Origin: an uncultured Bacteroidota bacterium
GTDB lineage: Bacteria; Bacteroidota; Bacteroidia; Chitinophagales; Saprospiraceae
DNA: 56,860 nt
Direction: 5' to 3'
Assembly: GCA_937861115.1 (NCBI GenBank)
Contig: CALMBD010000231.1
Location: forward strand, 1-56,860
The notes beneath the pieces were generated by a model. It made no database searches. It saw only the letters and a program-made list of their open reading frames with translations, and was not told where the DNA came from. The position numbers and the translations under genes were made by a program. Of the stretch, positions 30,071-39,900 are shown one piece after another (the stretch's first letter is position 1; each line of letters begins with the position of its first letter).

Positions 30071-30211
30071 AAAGGTACTTCGTAACGAACTACGATCGCA
30101 CAATTGGTGGTTCGGGTTTTAAAGTTTCGGGGCTGGAGTATTACCTCCTATGCTGTTGTGAATTGCCGACAGGATTATATCAACCCGGAAGTCCATTCTA
30201 ATTTTCAGAAA

Positions 30212-30823
30212 ATGGCTATTTCTACTATCATATTCGACCTCGGAGGCGTACTCATCGACTGGAACCCCGAGTATGTGTATCAGCACGTTATCCCGGACCC
30301 GGAGCGCCGCCGCTATTTCTTTGAAAACATTTGCACCCACGACTGGAATGTGGAGCAGGACGCCGGCCGGCCGCTGGCCGAGGCGACCGAGTTATTGGTC
30401 GGTCAGCACCCGGAATGGGAATCCGAGATACGGGACTACTACGGCCGATGGGAAGAAATGCTTGGCGGACCCATCCACGACACCGTATCGGTATTGCAGG
30501 AGTTGCGCGACCGCAAGGCGCAACGCCTGCTGGCACTGACCAACTGGAGTGGCGAAACATTCCCCGTTGCCTTGTCCAGATACGACTTCCTGCACTGGTT
30601 CGAAGGCATTGTTGTTTCGGGAGACGAAAAAACACGCAAGCCTTTTGCCGATATTTACCAGACGCTTTTGCGGCGGTATGAAGTGGACGCGTCGGAGGCT
30701 GTTTTTATCGACGACAGCCTTAAAAATATTGAAGGCGCGGCTGCGGTAGGGATCGGCGGAATTCATTTTCAGAACGCGGATCAATTGCGCAAAAACCTCC
30801 TCGATCTGGGTCTGCTCGGCTAA
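30212..30823 (+). CDS. HAD-family hydrolase (subfamily IA, phosphatase-like)
   Basis: This 203-residue cytoplasmic protein has the HAD motif I FDLGGVLID, with nucleophile D9 and a leucine in place of the usual second aspartate-preceding residue. Motif II is LTNWS, motif III is the lysine in EKTRKPF, and motif IV is FIDDS. The helical cap (about 15-85) is of class C1. It is closest to the YihX/epoxide-hydrolase-N-terminal-like phosphatases, which act on sugar phosphates such as glucose-1-phosphate; the substrate here is unknown. I start it at 30212, since the longer frame from 30104 runs into the repeat patch. Confidence 0.88.
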   Translation: MAISTIIFDLGGVLIDWNPEYVYQHVIPDPERRRYFFENICTHDWNVEQDAGRPLAEATELLVGQHPEWESEIRDYYGRWEEMLGGPIHDTVSVLQELRDRKAQRLLALTNWSGETFPVALSRYDFLHWFEGIVVSGDEKTRKPFADIYQTLLRRYEVDASEAVFIDDSLKNIEGAAAVGIGGIHFQNADQLRKNLLDLGLLG

Positions 30824-30946
30824 TGAGCCGCCACCGTTTGTCAGCCGCGGCCGGCATCCCATCGAAAAAAGTTTTGTCTCGCCAATAATTCCGGGTGTTT
30901 TGAAGTTAAACGGTGCTGAACAACGCCTTTATCTTATTTTGCTGCT

Positions 30947-32080
30947 ATGAAAACACTGCAAAACTTTTTCCTCTTTTGTTCGGGAGTGGATTTTTCCGTC
31001 CTGGAGAAATGTCCGACCGACCGGAATAAATACATGGGCATCGGCGCCACGGTCTTTTTTACCGGTGTGCTCGCTTTTTTTTCCTCGGGCTATGCCTTGT
31101 TTACGGTTTTTGAATCCTTCTGGGCCGCCACTGCCTTTGGCCTGGTGTGGGGCCTGATGATCTTCAACCTCGACCGGTACATCGTCATGAGCATGAAGAG
31201 TTACGGGAAATGGTGGCGCGACTGGCTCGTTGCGGTGCCGCGGATGGCCCTGGCGGTGTTGCTGGCGCTGGTTATTTCCAAGCCGCTGGAAATGAAGATC
31301 TTTGAAAAAGAAATACAGGCTGAACTGGTGACCATGGAGCAGGAGGTGTACAAGCAGCAGGAGGATCGTGTGAAAACGCGTTTTCAGGCACAAATCGATG
31401 AGCAACGCGCCCAAATAGCGGCCCTGAAAGCCGAAATTGCCGAAAAAACGGCATCTCGCGACCGGTTGACGCTGCAGGCGGTACAGGAGGCCGACGGCAC
31501 AGGCGGCTCGGGCCAAAAGAACCTGGGACCGATTTACAAGGCTAAAAAAGCCGAAGCCGATAAAGCACAAACGGAACTCGAGGCCTTGCTGGCCTCTGCA
31601 CTGCCGGCCATACAGGGAAAGGAAGCGGCTATTCAGACGCTGGAAACAAACGTGCAGGCCGAAATTACAGGACTCCAGCGCTCGCGGTACGACGGTATGG
31701 CGGCCCGCATGGAAGCCCTGGGCCGGCTGACGGCCAACAGTGAAGCCATTCTTTGGGCCAGCCTGTTCATTACGCTGTTGTTCATCGCTATCGAGACCGC
31801 CCCGATCATGGTAAAACTGATCTCTTACCGCAGTCCGTACGACTACCTGCTGCACGAACACGAGCACGTATTCGAGATGGCCAACCTGGAAAAAACAACC
31901 TTGTTGACAAACACCGTCCGGAACAAGTTGAAATTCGAGACAGAAACCGGCGCACACCTCGTCATGGCGAGTATCGCCACAGAAAAGGCCCTGATCGACC
32001 ACAAACTGAAAGAAAAACTGGAAACGCTCAAGAGTCGCCCGTACGACTGGAAAGTGGGCAATATGGCCGGAGAGTTATAG
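30947..32080 (+). CDS. DUF4407 membrane protein
   Basis: This 377-residue protein has three N-terminal hydrophobic segments (about 33-55, 60-78, 98-118), a long charged coiled-coil region (about 125-255, with EKEIQAELVTMEQ and AEIAEKTASRD) and another hydrophobic segment (about 265-290). This is the DUF4407 layout, seen widely in Bacteroidota and Actinobacteria. Its function is unknown. It converges on the SdiA-regulated-like gene, with 8 bases between the stops. Confidence 0.82.
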   Translation: MKTLQNFFLFCSGVDFSVLEKCPTDRNKYMGIGATVFFTGVLAFFSSGYALFTVFESFWAATAFGLVWGLMIFNLDRYIVMSMKSYGKWWRDWLVAVPRMALAVLLALVISKPLEMKIFEKEIQAELVTMEQEVYKQQEDRVKTRFQAQIDEQRAQIAALKAEIAEKTASRDRLTLQAVQEADGTGGSGQKNLGPIYKAKKAEADKAQTELEALLASALPAIQGKEAAIQTLETNVQAEITGLQRSRYDGMAARMEALGRLTANSEAILWASLFITLLFIAIETAPIMVKLISYRSPYDYLLHEHEHVFEMANLEKTTLLTNTVRNKLKFETETGAHLVMASIATEKALIDHKLKEKLETLKSRPYDWKVGNMAGEL

Positions 32081-32088
32081 CACAGGAT

Positions 32089-33021
32089 TCAACGATTTTG
32101 GGGCGAAAACCGGAATATTTTTCCATCACCCTTCTTCCCGCCCTCCGAACTGATGTACATCCGGCCCTGACGGTCGAAACAAATGCCTTCGGGTTGCCTG
32201 AATACACCGGAAGGCAACCACTCTGCCTGTATTATTTTACCATCCGGCTGGAGCACGGCTATTGCCTTGCCCATCGACGCAATAATATAAAGGTTGCCGT
32301 CGATCGGGCAGAAAGCCAGACCGGACGGACCGAAAGCATCGGTTTTTTGGTCGGTGGAGAAAAAATCGTTCAGTTTTTGGGAAAAACCTGATACCGGTTT
32401 TTTTAACCGGCCTATTTCAGCGAGATGGAGGGTAATAACCGGCGTTTCACTCAGCCGTTTGCCGGAGAGATCGAACGCATAAATAACCCTTTCCCCTTTT
32501 ATGGCCGGGTTTTTACCGTCTTTCCCCTTACAGGCCAGCAACAGGCGATTGTTGGCAGCGTCAAAAGCGAGCCCTTCCACATCATTGCTTTTTTTCAGGC
32601 CGGTCGGGTATGTTTCCACTTTCCCGGAATCGGGCATGATCCGCGACAAGACGCCGTTGCTTTTTACCGCGTAGATGTCGCCACCGGCTGTTTCCACGCC
32701 TTCATAATCGCCGGCCTCTCCAAAATGAAAGGTCGAATGGATAACCCCTGTTTCGGGATCAATATAATAGATGAGGCCCTCTTCATCATTGACTGCCAAC
32801 AAATGGCGCCCATCGGGTGACATGCTCAGCCCGGAAATCTCCTTCAGGCGTTGCGGCAAGACAAACACCGTGTCGGGTTTGTCAAGGCGATAGGGCAGGG
32901 TAGTGGCCGGCGCGTTTACAGGGGGCGTATTGTCCGTGCAGCCCGACAGGTAAACCAGGAGCAGGACGGCTGGCAGCACATTTGAATGCGGCAAAAAACG
33001 GAACCGGAATGGCGCCGACAT
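32089..33021 (-). CDS. SdiA-regulated-domain lipoprotein
   Basis: This 310-residue protein has a lipoprotein signal (lipobox LSGC, C28) and a beta-propeller-like SdiA-regulated domain (about 50-305). Motifs include EISGLSMSPDG, GDYEGVE and DVEGLAFD, typical of six-bladed propellers of this family. The role is unknown; such proteins are cell-envelope lipoproteins with a possible calcium or ligand site. Its ATG lies two bases after the accD stop, so it is translated from the accD message. A link to fatty acid synthesis is not otherwise indicated. Confidence 0.82.
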   Translation of the reverse strand: MSAPFRFRFLPHSNVLPAVLLLVYLSGCTDNTPPVNAPATTLPYRLDKPDTVFVLPQRLKEISGLSMSPDGRHLLAVNDEEGLIYYIDPETGVIHSTFHFGEAGDYEGVETAGGDIYAVKSNGVLSRIMPDSGKVETYPTGLKKSNDVEGLAFDAANNRLLLACKGKDGKNPAIKGERVIYAFDLSGKRLSETPVITLHLAEIGRLKKPVSGFSQKLNDFFSTDQKTDAFGPSGLAFCPIDGNLYIIASMGKAIAVLQPDGKIIQAEWLPSGVFRQPEGICFDRQGRMYISSEGGKKGDGKIFRFSPQNR

Positions 33022-33023
33022 GT

Positions 33024-33878
33024 CTAGTTTTTGTCCTGGTGAAAAAAGGACAACAGATCGCCCATCGTTTCTTTCAAATCCTTGCGGTTGACCACCAGGT
33101 CGACAAATCCGTTTTCCAGCAAAAATTCGGCGGTCTGAAATCCTTCCGGAAGGTCGCGTTTGATGGTTTCCCGGATCACACGTGGTCCGGCAAAGCCGAT
33201 GAGTGCACCCGTCTCGGCGATATTGACGTCGCCCAGCATAGCGAACGAGGCCGTGACGCCACCCGTCGTCGGGTCGGTCATGAGCGAGAAATAAGGCAGA
33301 CCGGCCCTGGCTAAGAGGGTAAGTTTGGCGCTTGTTTTGGCCATTTGCATCAGCGAAAACGCACTTTCCATCATGCGTGCGCCGCCGGATTTGGAGATGA
33401 TCAGCAGCCCGGTCTTTGTCTCCAGTGCCCGGTCTATGGCGAGCGATATCTTTTCTCCGACGACAGAGCCCATGGAGCCGCCGATGAATTTGAAATCCAT
33501 TGCGGCGATAACCAGCGGGTATCCATTCACCTTGCCTTCGCCGACCGCGATGGCGTCGCGAAGGGAAGTTTTTTTCATAGTCTCTTCCAGCCGCCTGTCG
33601 TAAGGCTTCAGGTCGGTAAACTTCAGGAAGTCGATGGAGATCAGGTTGTCGAACAGCGTGGTGTATTCGTGGCCGTCGAACAGCAGGTCGAAGTACTCCT
33701 CCGAGCCAATGGCCGTGTGGTAGTCACACTTGGGACATTTATAGAAATTCTCACGGAGTTCCCGTGTCGTACTGGCCTGCTTGCAGTTCTTGCATTGAAA
33801 CCAGATGCCTTCCGGCACATCTTTTTTCGACTTGGTGGCGGTGGATATACCTTCCCGCAGTCGTTTGTACCAACTCAT
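33024..33878 (-). CDS. accD: acetyl-CoA carboxylase carboxyltransferase subunit beta
   Basis: This 284-residue cytoplasmic protein is the beta half of the carboxyltransferase that makes malonyl-CoA, the first step of fatty acid synthesis. The N-terminal zinc ribbon CKNC...CPKC (about 29-51) and the crotonase-fold carboxyltransferase core with SKSGGARMMES and TDPTTGGVTASFAMLGD are intact. The length is normal. The partner gene accA is not in the window. It is first in a two-gene unit and has a good promoter. Confidence 0.96.
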   Translation of the reverse strand: MSWYKRLREGISTATKSKKDVPEGIWFQCKNCKQASTTRELRENFYKCPKCDYHTAIGSEEYFDLLFDGHEYTTLFDNLISIDFLKFTDLKPYDRRLEETMKKTSLRDAIAVGEGKVNGYPLVIAAMDFKFIGGSMGSVVGEKISLAIDRALETKTGLLIISKSGGARMMESAFSLMQMAKTSAKLTLLARAGLPYFSLMTDPTTGGVTASFAMLGDVNIAETGALIGFAGPRVIRETIKRDLPEGFQTAEFLLENGFVDLVVNRKDLKETMGDLLSFFHQDKN

Positions 33879-33919
33879 AGGCTGCTTTTGATTGATTCAG
33901 GTCGCATTGATCGGGAGTG

Positions 33920-33947
33920 CAAAGATAGCGCGCCTGCTGAAATTCAA
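33920..33947 (-). promoter_or_regulatory. accD promoter
   Basis: On the minus strand, TTG (33947-33945) and TATCTTTG (33927-33920) are separated by 17 bases, an excellent consensus match. The accD ATG follows about 41 bases downstream. Confidence 0.7.
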
Positions 33948-33993
33948 TCCCAAAAAGTATTTTGAACGCAAATAGATTGCAATATGACGTGTT

Positions 33994-34001
33994 TACCTTT
34001 G
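33994..34001 (+). promoter_or_regulatory. -7 box of the ccmB promoter
   Basis: TACCTTTG is a perfect match ending five bases before the ATG at 34007. Transcription would start at about that ATG, so the mRNA is leaderless or translation begins at the ATG at 34019. Confidence 0.5.
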
Positions 34002-34006
34002 CCGGC

Positions 34007-34663
34007 ATGGATGTAAAAATGTTCCTTACCCTGCTCCGCAAAGAGTTTGTGCTCGAATTCCGCCAGCGTTATGCGATCAGCGGCATCGTGCTGTATGTAT
34101 TCAGTATGATATTTGTGGTGTACGTGGCCAGTATCCGGGTGTTGCCGCCGGTGTGGAATATCCTGTTTTGGCTGATCGTGCTTTTTGCCTCGATCAATGC
34201 CGTTGTCAAAAGTTTCGTTCAGGAAAGCGGCGCGCGGCAGTTGTATTATTACCAGATCGCAGACCCGTCGATGTTGCTGCTGGCAAAAATCGTTTACAAT
34301 ACCCTGTTGTTGTTTGTGTTAAGCGGACTGGCCTATGGCGCCTATAGCGTTGTGGCGGGCAATCCGGTGAAGGATGGAGGTCTTTTCTGGCTGGTGCTGG
34401 TGCTGGGCAGTCTGGGCTTTTCCATCGCCTTTACCTTTATCGCCTCCATAGCAGCCCGGGCAAACAACAGCGCCACCCTGATGGCTATCCTGAGTTTTCC
34501 GGTGGTGCTGCCCATCCTGCTGACGCTCATCCGGCTCTCGCAAATTGCCCTGCGCCTGCTTCAGGATACCTCCTATCAAAAAGATATTATCAACCTGCTG
34601 GCGATCGATGCCATCCTGGTTGCCCTGACCTTTGTCCTGTTTCCCTTCGTTTGGAAGGATTAA
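34007..34663 (+). CDS. ccmB: heme exporter protein CcmB
   Basis: This 218-residue inner-membrane protein has six hydrophobic segments and an early family motif KEFVLEFRQRYAISG. CcmB is the permease of the CcmABC complex that supports cytochrome c maturation by releasing heme-loaded CcmE. The other ccm genes are not here. The frame extends upstream to 33962, but the promoter box at 33994-34001 excludes that start; 34007 or 34019 is used. The FMO gene follows after 12 bases, so the two are probably co-transcribed although their roles do not obviously match. Confidence 0.88.
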   Translation: MDVKMFLTLLRKEFVLEFRQRYAISGIVLYVFSMIFVVYVASIRVLPPVWNILFWLIVLFASINAVVKSFVQESGARQLYYYQIADPSMLLLAKIVYNTLLLFVLSGLAYGAYSVVAGNPVKDGGLFWLVLVLGSLGFSIAFTFIASIAARANNSATLMAILSFPVVLPILLTLIRLSQIALRLLQDTSYQKDIINLLAIDAILVALTFVLFPFVWKD

Positions 34664-34675
34664 GCCCGTCCTGCC

Positions 34676-35854
34676 ATGAAAAAACATTATCAAACCGAGA
34701 CCCTCATTGTCGGCGCCGGTCCTGCCGGTCTGGCCGTTGCGGGCAGACTTTCAAAAATGGGTCTGCCCTTCCTGGTACTGGAAAAAGGCGACCGGATCGG
34801 CGCTTCCTGGCACGATCACTACGAACGCCTGCACCTGCACACGGTAAAGGAACACTCCGACCTGCCGCACGACAGCATGCCGGAGCATTACCCGGTGTAT
34901 GTTCCCCGGCTCGATTTGATCGCCTACTGGGAGGATTATGTTCGCAAAATGAATATTTCGCCGCTTTTCGGGCAAAATGTTTCAAAAATCAGGCGCGAGA
35001 ACGGCGGCTGGATCACCGAAACGGACAGCGGCGTTTTTCAATCCGCACAAGTCGTGGTCGCCACAGGCTACAACAGGGTGCCCAACTTTCCCAAATGGCC
35101 GGGACAGGAAAGTTTCCGGGGGACGTTCATCCACAGCAAGGACTACCGCAGTGCCCGGCCGTTTGCCGGACAAAAAGTACTCATCATCGGTATCGGCAAT
35201 ACCGGCGCCGAGCTGGCGCTCGATCTGCACGAACACGGCGCGACACCTTATATATCGGTGCGCAGTCCGGTCAACTTTATCCGCCGCGATATAGGCGGCA
35301 GGCCCGCACAACGGACGGCCATCATACTCGGCAAACTGCCCAATGCCGCTTACGATTTCATCGCCCGGCTGGTGCAACGGCTGACGGTGGGAGATATGAG
35401 CGCATACGGTCTGCCAAAATCGCCCTACGCCCCTTCGGAACAATTGCGCCGCTTCGGCAAGGTGCCCGTTATCGACATCGGCACCATCGACCTCATCAAG
35501 CAGGGTCATGTGAAGATCATGCCTGATATTCAGCGCTTTAATGAAGACTCGGTACGTTTTGCAGATGGCCGGACCGAAACCTTCGACGCCGTGATCGCCT
35601 GTACGGGCTACCGCGCGCGGGTCGAGGATTTTGTGGAAAACGGCGACCGTTTGCTCAGCGACTGGGGGTACCCCCGCAGCCTGTGGTTCGACGACCCGGC
35701 ATTCGAGGGCCTGTACTTCTGCGGATTTTCCATTCCCCTGAGCGGGATATTGCGGAACATCAAGATGGATTCGGAGGCGATTGCGGAGCGGATTGGCCGC
35801 AGGGCGGGAATCCCTACAAATGCAACAACCGTGTCGAATACGCCACAGGGTTGA
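34676..35854 (+). CDS. flavin-containing monooxygenase-like oxidoreductase
   Basis: This 392-residue protein has an FAD-binding GxGxxG (VGAGPAGLAVAG, about 12-23) and the FMO identifying motif FRGTFIHSKDYR (about 144-155). A second Rossmann motif follows for NADPH (IIGIGNTGAELALDL), with the late ACTGYR. It should hydroxylate a nucleophilic heteroatom or carbon using NADPH and oxygen. The substrate is unknown. Its 3' end overlaps the convergent AraC gene by 41 bases, which is unusual in this otherwise loosely packed region. Confidence 0.85.
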   Translation: MKKHYQTETLIVGAGPAGLAVAGRLSKMGLPFLVLEKGDRIGASWHDHYERLHLHTVKEHSDLPHDSMPEHYPVYVPRLDLIAYWEDYVRKMNISPLFGQNVSKIRRENGGWITETDSGVFQSAQVVVATGYNRVPNFPKWPGQESFRGTFIHSKDYRSARPFAGQKVLIIGIGNTGAELALDLHEHGATPYISVRSPVNFIRRDIGGRPAQRTAIILGKLPNAAYDFIARLVQRLTVGDMSAYGLPKSPYAPSEQLRRFGKVPVIDIGTIDLIKQGHVKIMPDIQRFNEDSVRFADGRTETFDAVIACTGYRARVEDFVENGDRLLSDWGYPRSLWFDDPAFEGLYFCGFSIPLSGILRNIKMDSEAIAERIGRRAGIPTNATTVSNTPQG

Positions 35855-36791
35855 TCACTTCCTTCGCCCGCGCTTTTCCCGGTAAAAACTGCCAGGGTGT
35901 CACCTGACGGGTCCAGTCGAAATCGTGTTTTTCAAGATAGCGCTTGCGGTATTCCAGGGGCGTGCAGGAGCGGTATTTTTTGAACAGCCGGTTGAAGTTG
36001 GCCACATTGTTGAACCCCGACCGGAAACTGATGCGATTGATGGTGTCATCGGTGTCGAGCAGCAACTGGCAGGCATGGCCGATCCGTACGTCGATCAGAA
36101 ACTGCGTGAAACTCCGGAAGGCGTACTTGTGGAAGAAATGGCTGAACGCTGAATCGCTCATGTTGACCTGCGCCGCCACGGCGCCGATTTTCAGGTTCGG
36201 GTCGGTAAAATGCTTCAGGATATAGCCGTAGGCTACTTGTATGCGGTTGTTTTCCGGGCGAGCCGACTGAGGCAGGAACCCTTCGCTGGCCAGGAATTCA
36301 GATTCCGTGGTTTCCGAAAGCAGATCGAGCAATTGTAAAAACGCAATGATATTGGTAAAGCCCTTGTCTTCCGTCAGGCCCACCATGATGCGCATGGCCT
36401 CCTCGAATGACTTTCCGTAAAATTTGATGCCCCTGCTGGAGTCTTTCAGCAGTTTCCGGATTTTCATCAACCGTTCCTTTTGAAAAAACTGACCGCTGAA
36501 CAGGTCCATGGCAAACTGTATCGTGATCACGCGGTAAGGCCGTCCGCTTTTCTGAAGTTGCTCGTCGCCATCCCATTTGTGATAGAGATAGGGCCCGATC
36601 AGCACCAGGTCGTAATCGGTGTAGCGTTCGGTGGAATCGCCCACGATGCGCGTGCCCGATATGCCGGCCACGAGGTTGAGTTCGTATTCCGGATGATTGT
36701 GAATCGGATAATCGAAGCCGTTGCTGACGGAATCCAGCACAACGAAAACGTCACGCGCCTTCAGTGGGGTGATTTCACGGTAAATATTCAT
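35814..36791 (-). CDS. AraC-family regulator of the PUL
   Basis: This 325-residue cytoplasmic regulator has an N-terminal cupin-like sensing domain (about 15-110, with HNHPEYELNLV) and a C-terminal double helix-turn-helix (about 195-292, NLKIGAVAAQVNMSDSAFSH then TINRISFRSGFNNVANFNR). It lies divergently next to susC, a common place for a PUL activator, so it probably senses an imported sugar. This differs from the membrane HTCS or ECF/anti-sigma systems of many PULs. The C-terminal tail of about 30 residues after the HTH overlaps the FMO gene. Two inverted repeats in the intergenic region are candidate operators. Confidence 0.9.
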   Translation of the reverse strand: MNIYREITPLKARDVFVVLDSVSNGFDYPIHNHPEYELNLVAGISGTRIVGDSTERYTDYDLVLIGPYLYHKWDGDEQLQKSGRPYRVITIQFAMDLFSGQFFQKERLMKIRKLLKDSSRGIKFYGKSFEEAMRIMVGLTEDKGFTNIIAFLQLLDLLSETTESEFLASEGFLPQSARPENNRIQVAYGYILKHFTDPNLKIGAVAAQVNMSDSAFSHFFHKYAFRSFTQFLIDVRIGHACQLLLDTDDTINRISFRSGFNNVANFNRLFKKYRSCTPLEYRKRYLEKHDFDWTRQVTPWQFLPGKARAKEVINPVAYSTRLLHL

Positions 36792-36811
36792 TTCAGAATT
36801 TCATTTTGTGA

Positions 36812-36839
36812 ACCGGCAGCCGGGCCAATTTTTGCCGGT
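36812..36839. promoter_or_regulatory. inverted repeat near the araC start, candidate operator
   Basis: ACCGGCA at 36812-36818 and TGCCGGT at 36833-36839 form a perfect 7-bp inverted repeat with a 14-base spacer, so the half-sites are two helical turns apart. It lies 21 bases upstream of the AraC start codon. Confidence 0.5.
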
Positions 36840-36872
36840 AAATTTTTCATGGCAGGACAAAAAAACGACAAG

Positions 36873-36891
36873 TTTATGAATCGCTCATAAA
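36873..36891. promoter_or_regulatory. inverted repeat upstream of susC, candidate operator
   Basis: TTTATGA at 36873-36879 and TCATAAA at 36885-36891 form a perfect 7-bp inverted repeat with a 5-base spacer, about 50 bases upstream of the likely susC -7 box (GATATTTG, 36941-36948, one mismatch to TAnnTTTG). Confidence 0.5.
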
Positions 36892-36953
36892 AGTATTAAC
36901 CTTTTGCATAATTGTATCAATCCGGGGGCCAGGCAATTGCGATATTTGTCAAA

Positions 36954-39900
36954 ATGAATCACAAACGGATGGCTATGAGTCCAGTTTTTACCAGTCAATT
37001 TTTAAAAAATCGCCCGGGTATTGCGCCCGTCTTTTTTCGGGGCGTCGCGTTGCTGTTATTGTTGGCGGCGGCACAATATGCAGATGCCCAGGGCTTTATA
37101 GTGTCCGGGACGGTTGTTTCCGCAGAGGATAATCAGCCGCTGATCGGCGTGAGTGTTCGGGAAAAAAGTGCGCGCAACGGCACCACAACCGATGCCGGCG
37201 GCGCTTTCCGCCTCGAAGTGGCCTCATCGGATGCCGTCCTGCAGTTCAGTTATATCGGCTACGGCACGCTGGAGGTGCCCGTAGCGGGCCAGACTGCGCT
37301 TGCCGTCGTACTCGACGCCAACGCCAACATGCTGCAGGACGTGGTCGTGACGGGGTACAAAAAGGAAATCCGGAGCGACATCTCCTCTTCCATCGCCTCG
37401 ATCAAATCACGCGATATTGAAAAACTCGTTGTATCGGGACTCGACCAGGCCTTGCAGGGCCAGGCAGCGGGCGTGATGGTCACGCAGGTTACAGGCTCGC
37501 CGGGCGACGACATCGCGGTGCGCATCCGGGGAGCGGGAACGCTGGGCAACAACAACCCGCTGTTCGTCATCGACGGCGTGCCGACGACCGGCAACATCAA
37601 TATGTTCTCTCCCGGCGATATCGAGTCCATCGAGGTGCTGAAGGACGGCGCTGCGGCGGCGATCTACGGCGCCCGGGCCGCCAACGGCGTGGTGTTGATC
37701 ACCACCAAACGCGGCAAATCGGGCAAGCCGGTTTTTTCTTTCAACGCATACAGCGGCATACAACAGGCGGTCAACCTGCCGGAGTTGCTCAACGCGGCGG
37801 AATACCTCGAGGTCCGCAACGAGGCGATCGTCAATGCCAACGCGCTGCGCAACCCCGCCAACCAGTTGCCCACCTACGACCCTGCCATACTGGATACGCT
37901 GCCCGACAACAACTGGCTCGACAAGGTATTCGGCCTCGCGCCCATCCAACACTATTCCCTGTCTGCCATGGGCGGCAGCGAAAACAGCAGTTTCTATATT
38001 TCGGGTGAATACCAGACGCAGGACGGCGTGTTCAAGGGACAGGCGTTCGACAAATACCAGGTGCGGTTCAACGGCGAAATCGGCAACAAACGCTTCAGGG
38101 TGGGCAATAACCTCTCCTTTTCCCATACTTACCGCAAGGTGATCGGCGCTTCGGGCGACGGCTACGGCCAGGGCAATGAACTGAGCGGTATCCGCTACGC
38201 GCTCATTGCCGCGCCTGTTTTTCCGGAAAAATACGCAGACGGCACCTATGTCAAGGTCAGCTCGGAACTCGGCGACCCGACGCTGTTCGGCGACGGCAAT
38301 GCCAACCCGGTCGTATTTGTCAACAACACCGACTGGACGATCCGCCGCTACCGCGTATTCGGGAACGTATTTGCAGAGTACACGGTGCTGGAAGGACTGC
38401 GGCTGCGCAGCACGCTCGGCGGCGATTTCCAGTTCGAGCGCGAAAAACTCTTCAAGGAACGGCTGTCTGCCGCTATTTACGATCCCACTTCGCTCAACGA
38501 GGGCCGGGTGTTCAACCAAACGCTGGTCTGGAACAATACGGCCGATTTCCAGCGCACTTTCGGCAACCACCGCGTGTCGGCGCTGCTCGGCATGGAGGCC
38601 ATCCAGAATCATACCGATTACCTCGGCGCTTCGGCAAACAATTTCCGCAGCACCGACCAGTTATTCCGCTATATCGACGCCAGCAATCCTGAGGCGCTCG
38701 AGAACCTCGGCGCTTCCGGTATCGCCACGGAATGGGCGCTGCTGTCGTATTTCGCACAGGCCGGGTATTCGTTCAAGGGACGTTACGTGTTGAGCGCGGC
38801 CGTACGCCGCGACGGTTCTTCCCGTTTCGGGCCCAACAACCGCTGGGGTGTTTTTCCCTCTGTTTCCGCTGCCTGGAACGTGTCGAACGAGCGCTTTTTT
38901 GAACCCGTGAAATTTATTTCCACCCTGAAAATCCGCGCCAGTTGGGGACAACTCGGCAATCAGGAGATCGGCATCTATCCCTTCAGTTCGCTGGTGAGTA
39001 CGGGCGACCGCGTGTATATCTTCGGCGACAAGATCGTAACCGGCTCTACCATCCTTGAAACGGGCAACAGCAATATCCGCTGGGAAACGAGCACCCAGAC
39101 CAACCTCGGGCTCGACGTGAGCTTCTGGCAGGATCGCCTGTCGCTGTCGGCCGACCTGTTCCGCAAAAAGACCGACGACATCCTTGTGCGCGTACCCGCA
39201 CCGCAGGCCGGCGGCGCCCAGCGGCCGCCGTTCGTCAATGCCGCTTCCGTGGAGAACAAGGGCGTGGAACTGGGCCTGATCTACAAGAACAGGATAGAAA
39301 AATTCAACTACTACGTCGGCGCCAATATTTCAGCCGTGCGCAACAAAGTGCTGTCTATCGCCGACAGCGAGCCCATTCTGGGCGGTTTCGGCTTGTCAGA
39401 CGGACCGTTAACCAAAACGGAACCGGGTTACCAGGTCGGGTCTTTCTTCCTGTATGAAATGGACGGTATTTTCCAGACGCAGGACGAGATCGACGCCAGC
39501 CCGTTCCAGACACAGTACACCCGTCCCGGCGACGTGAAATTTGCCGACCTCAACGGCGACAACAAGATTGACGACAAGGATCGCAAGCACATCGGCAACC
39601 CCTTTCCGGACTTTACCTATGGTGTGAATATGGGGTTCAACTGGAATAATTTCGACTTTTCCGCGCTGGTGCAGGGGGTGCAGGGCAACGACGTGTATTT
39701 TCTGTACGGCAATTTCGCCTATGAAACGCAATTGCGCGGCTTCAATTCCTACAAGGATGCGCTCAACCGCTGGACGCCCTCGAACACGAACACCAATATT
39801 CCAAAACTGAGCGTGGACGACCGCAACGGCAACCGCCGCGCATCCACCCGCTTTTTGGAAGACGGTTCCTACTTGCGCATCCGCAACATTACGCTGGGCT

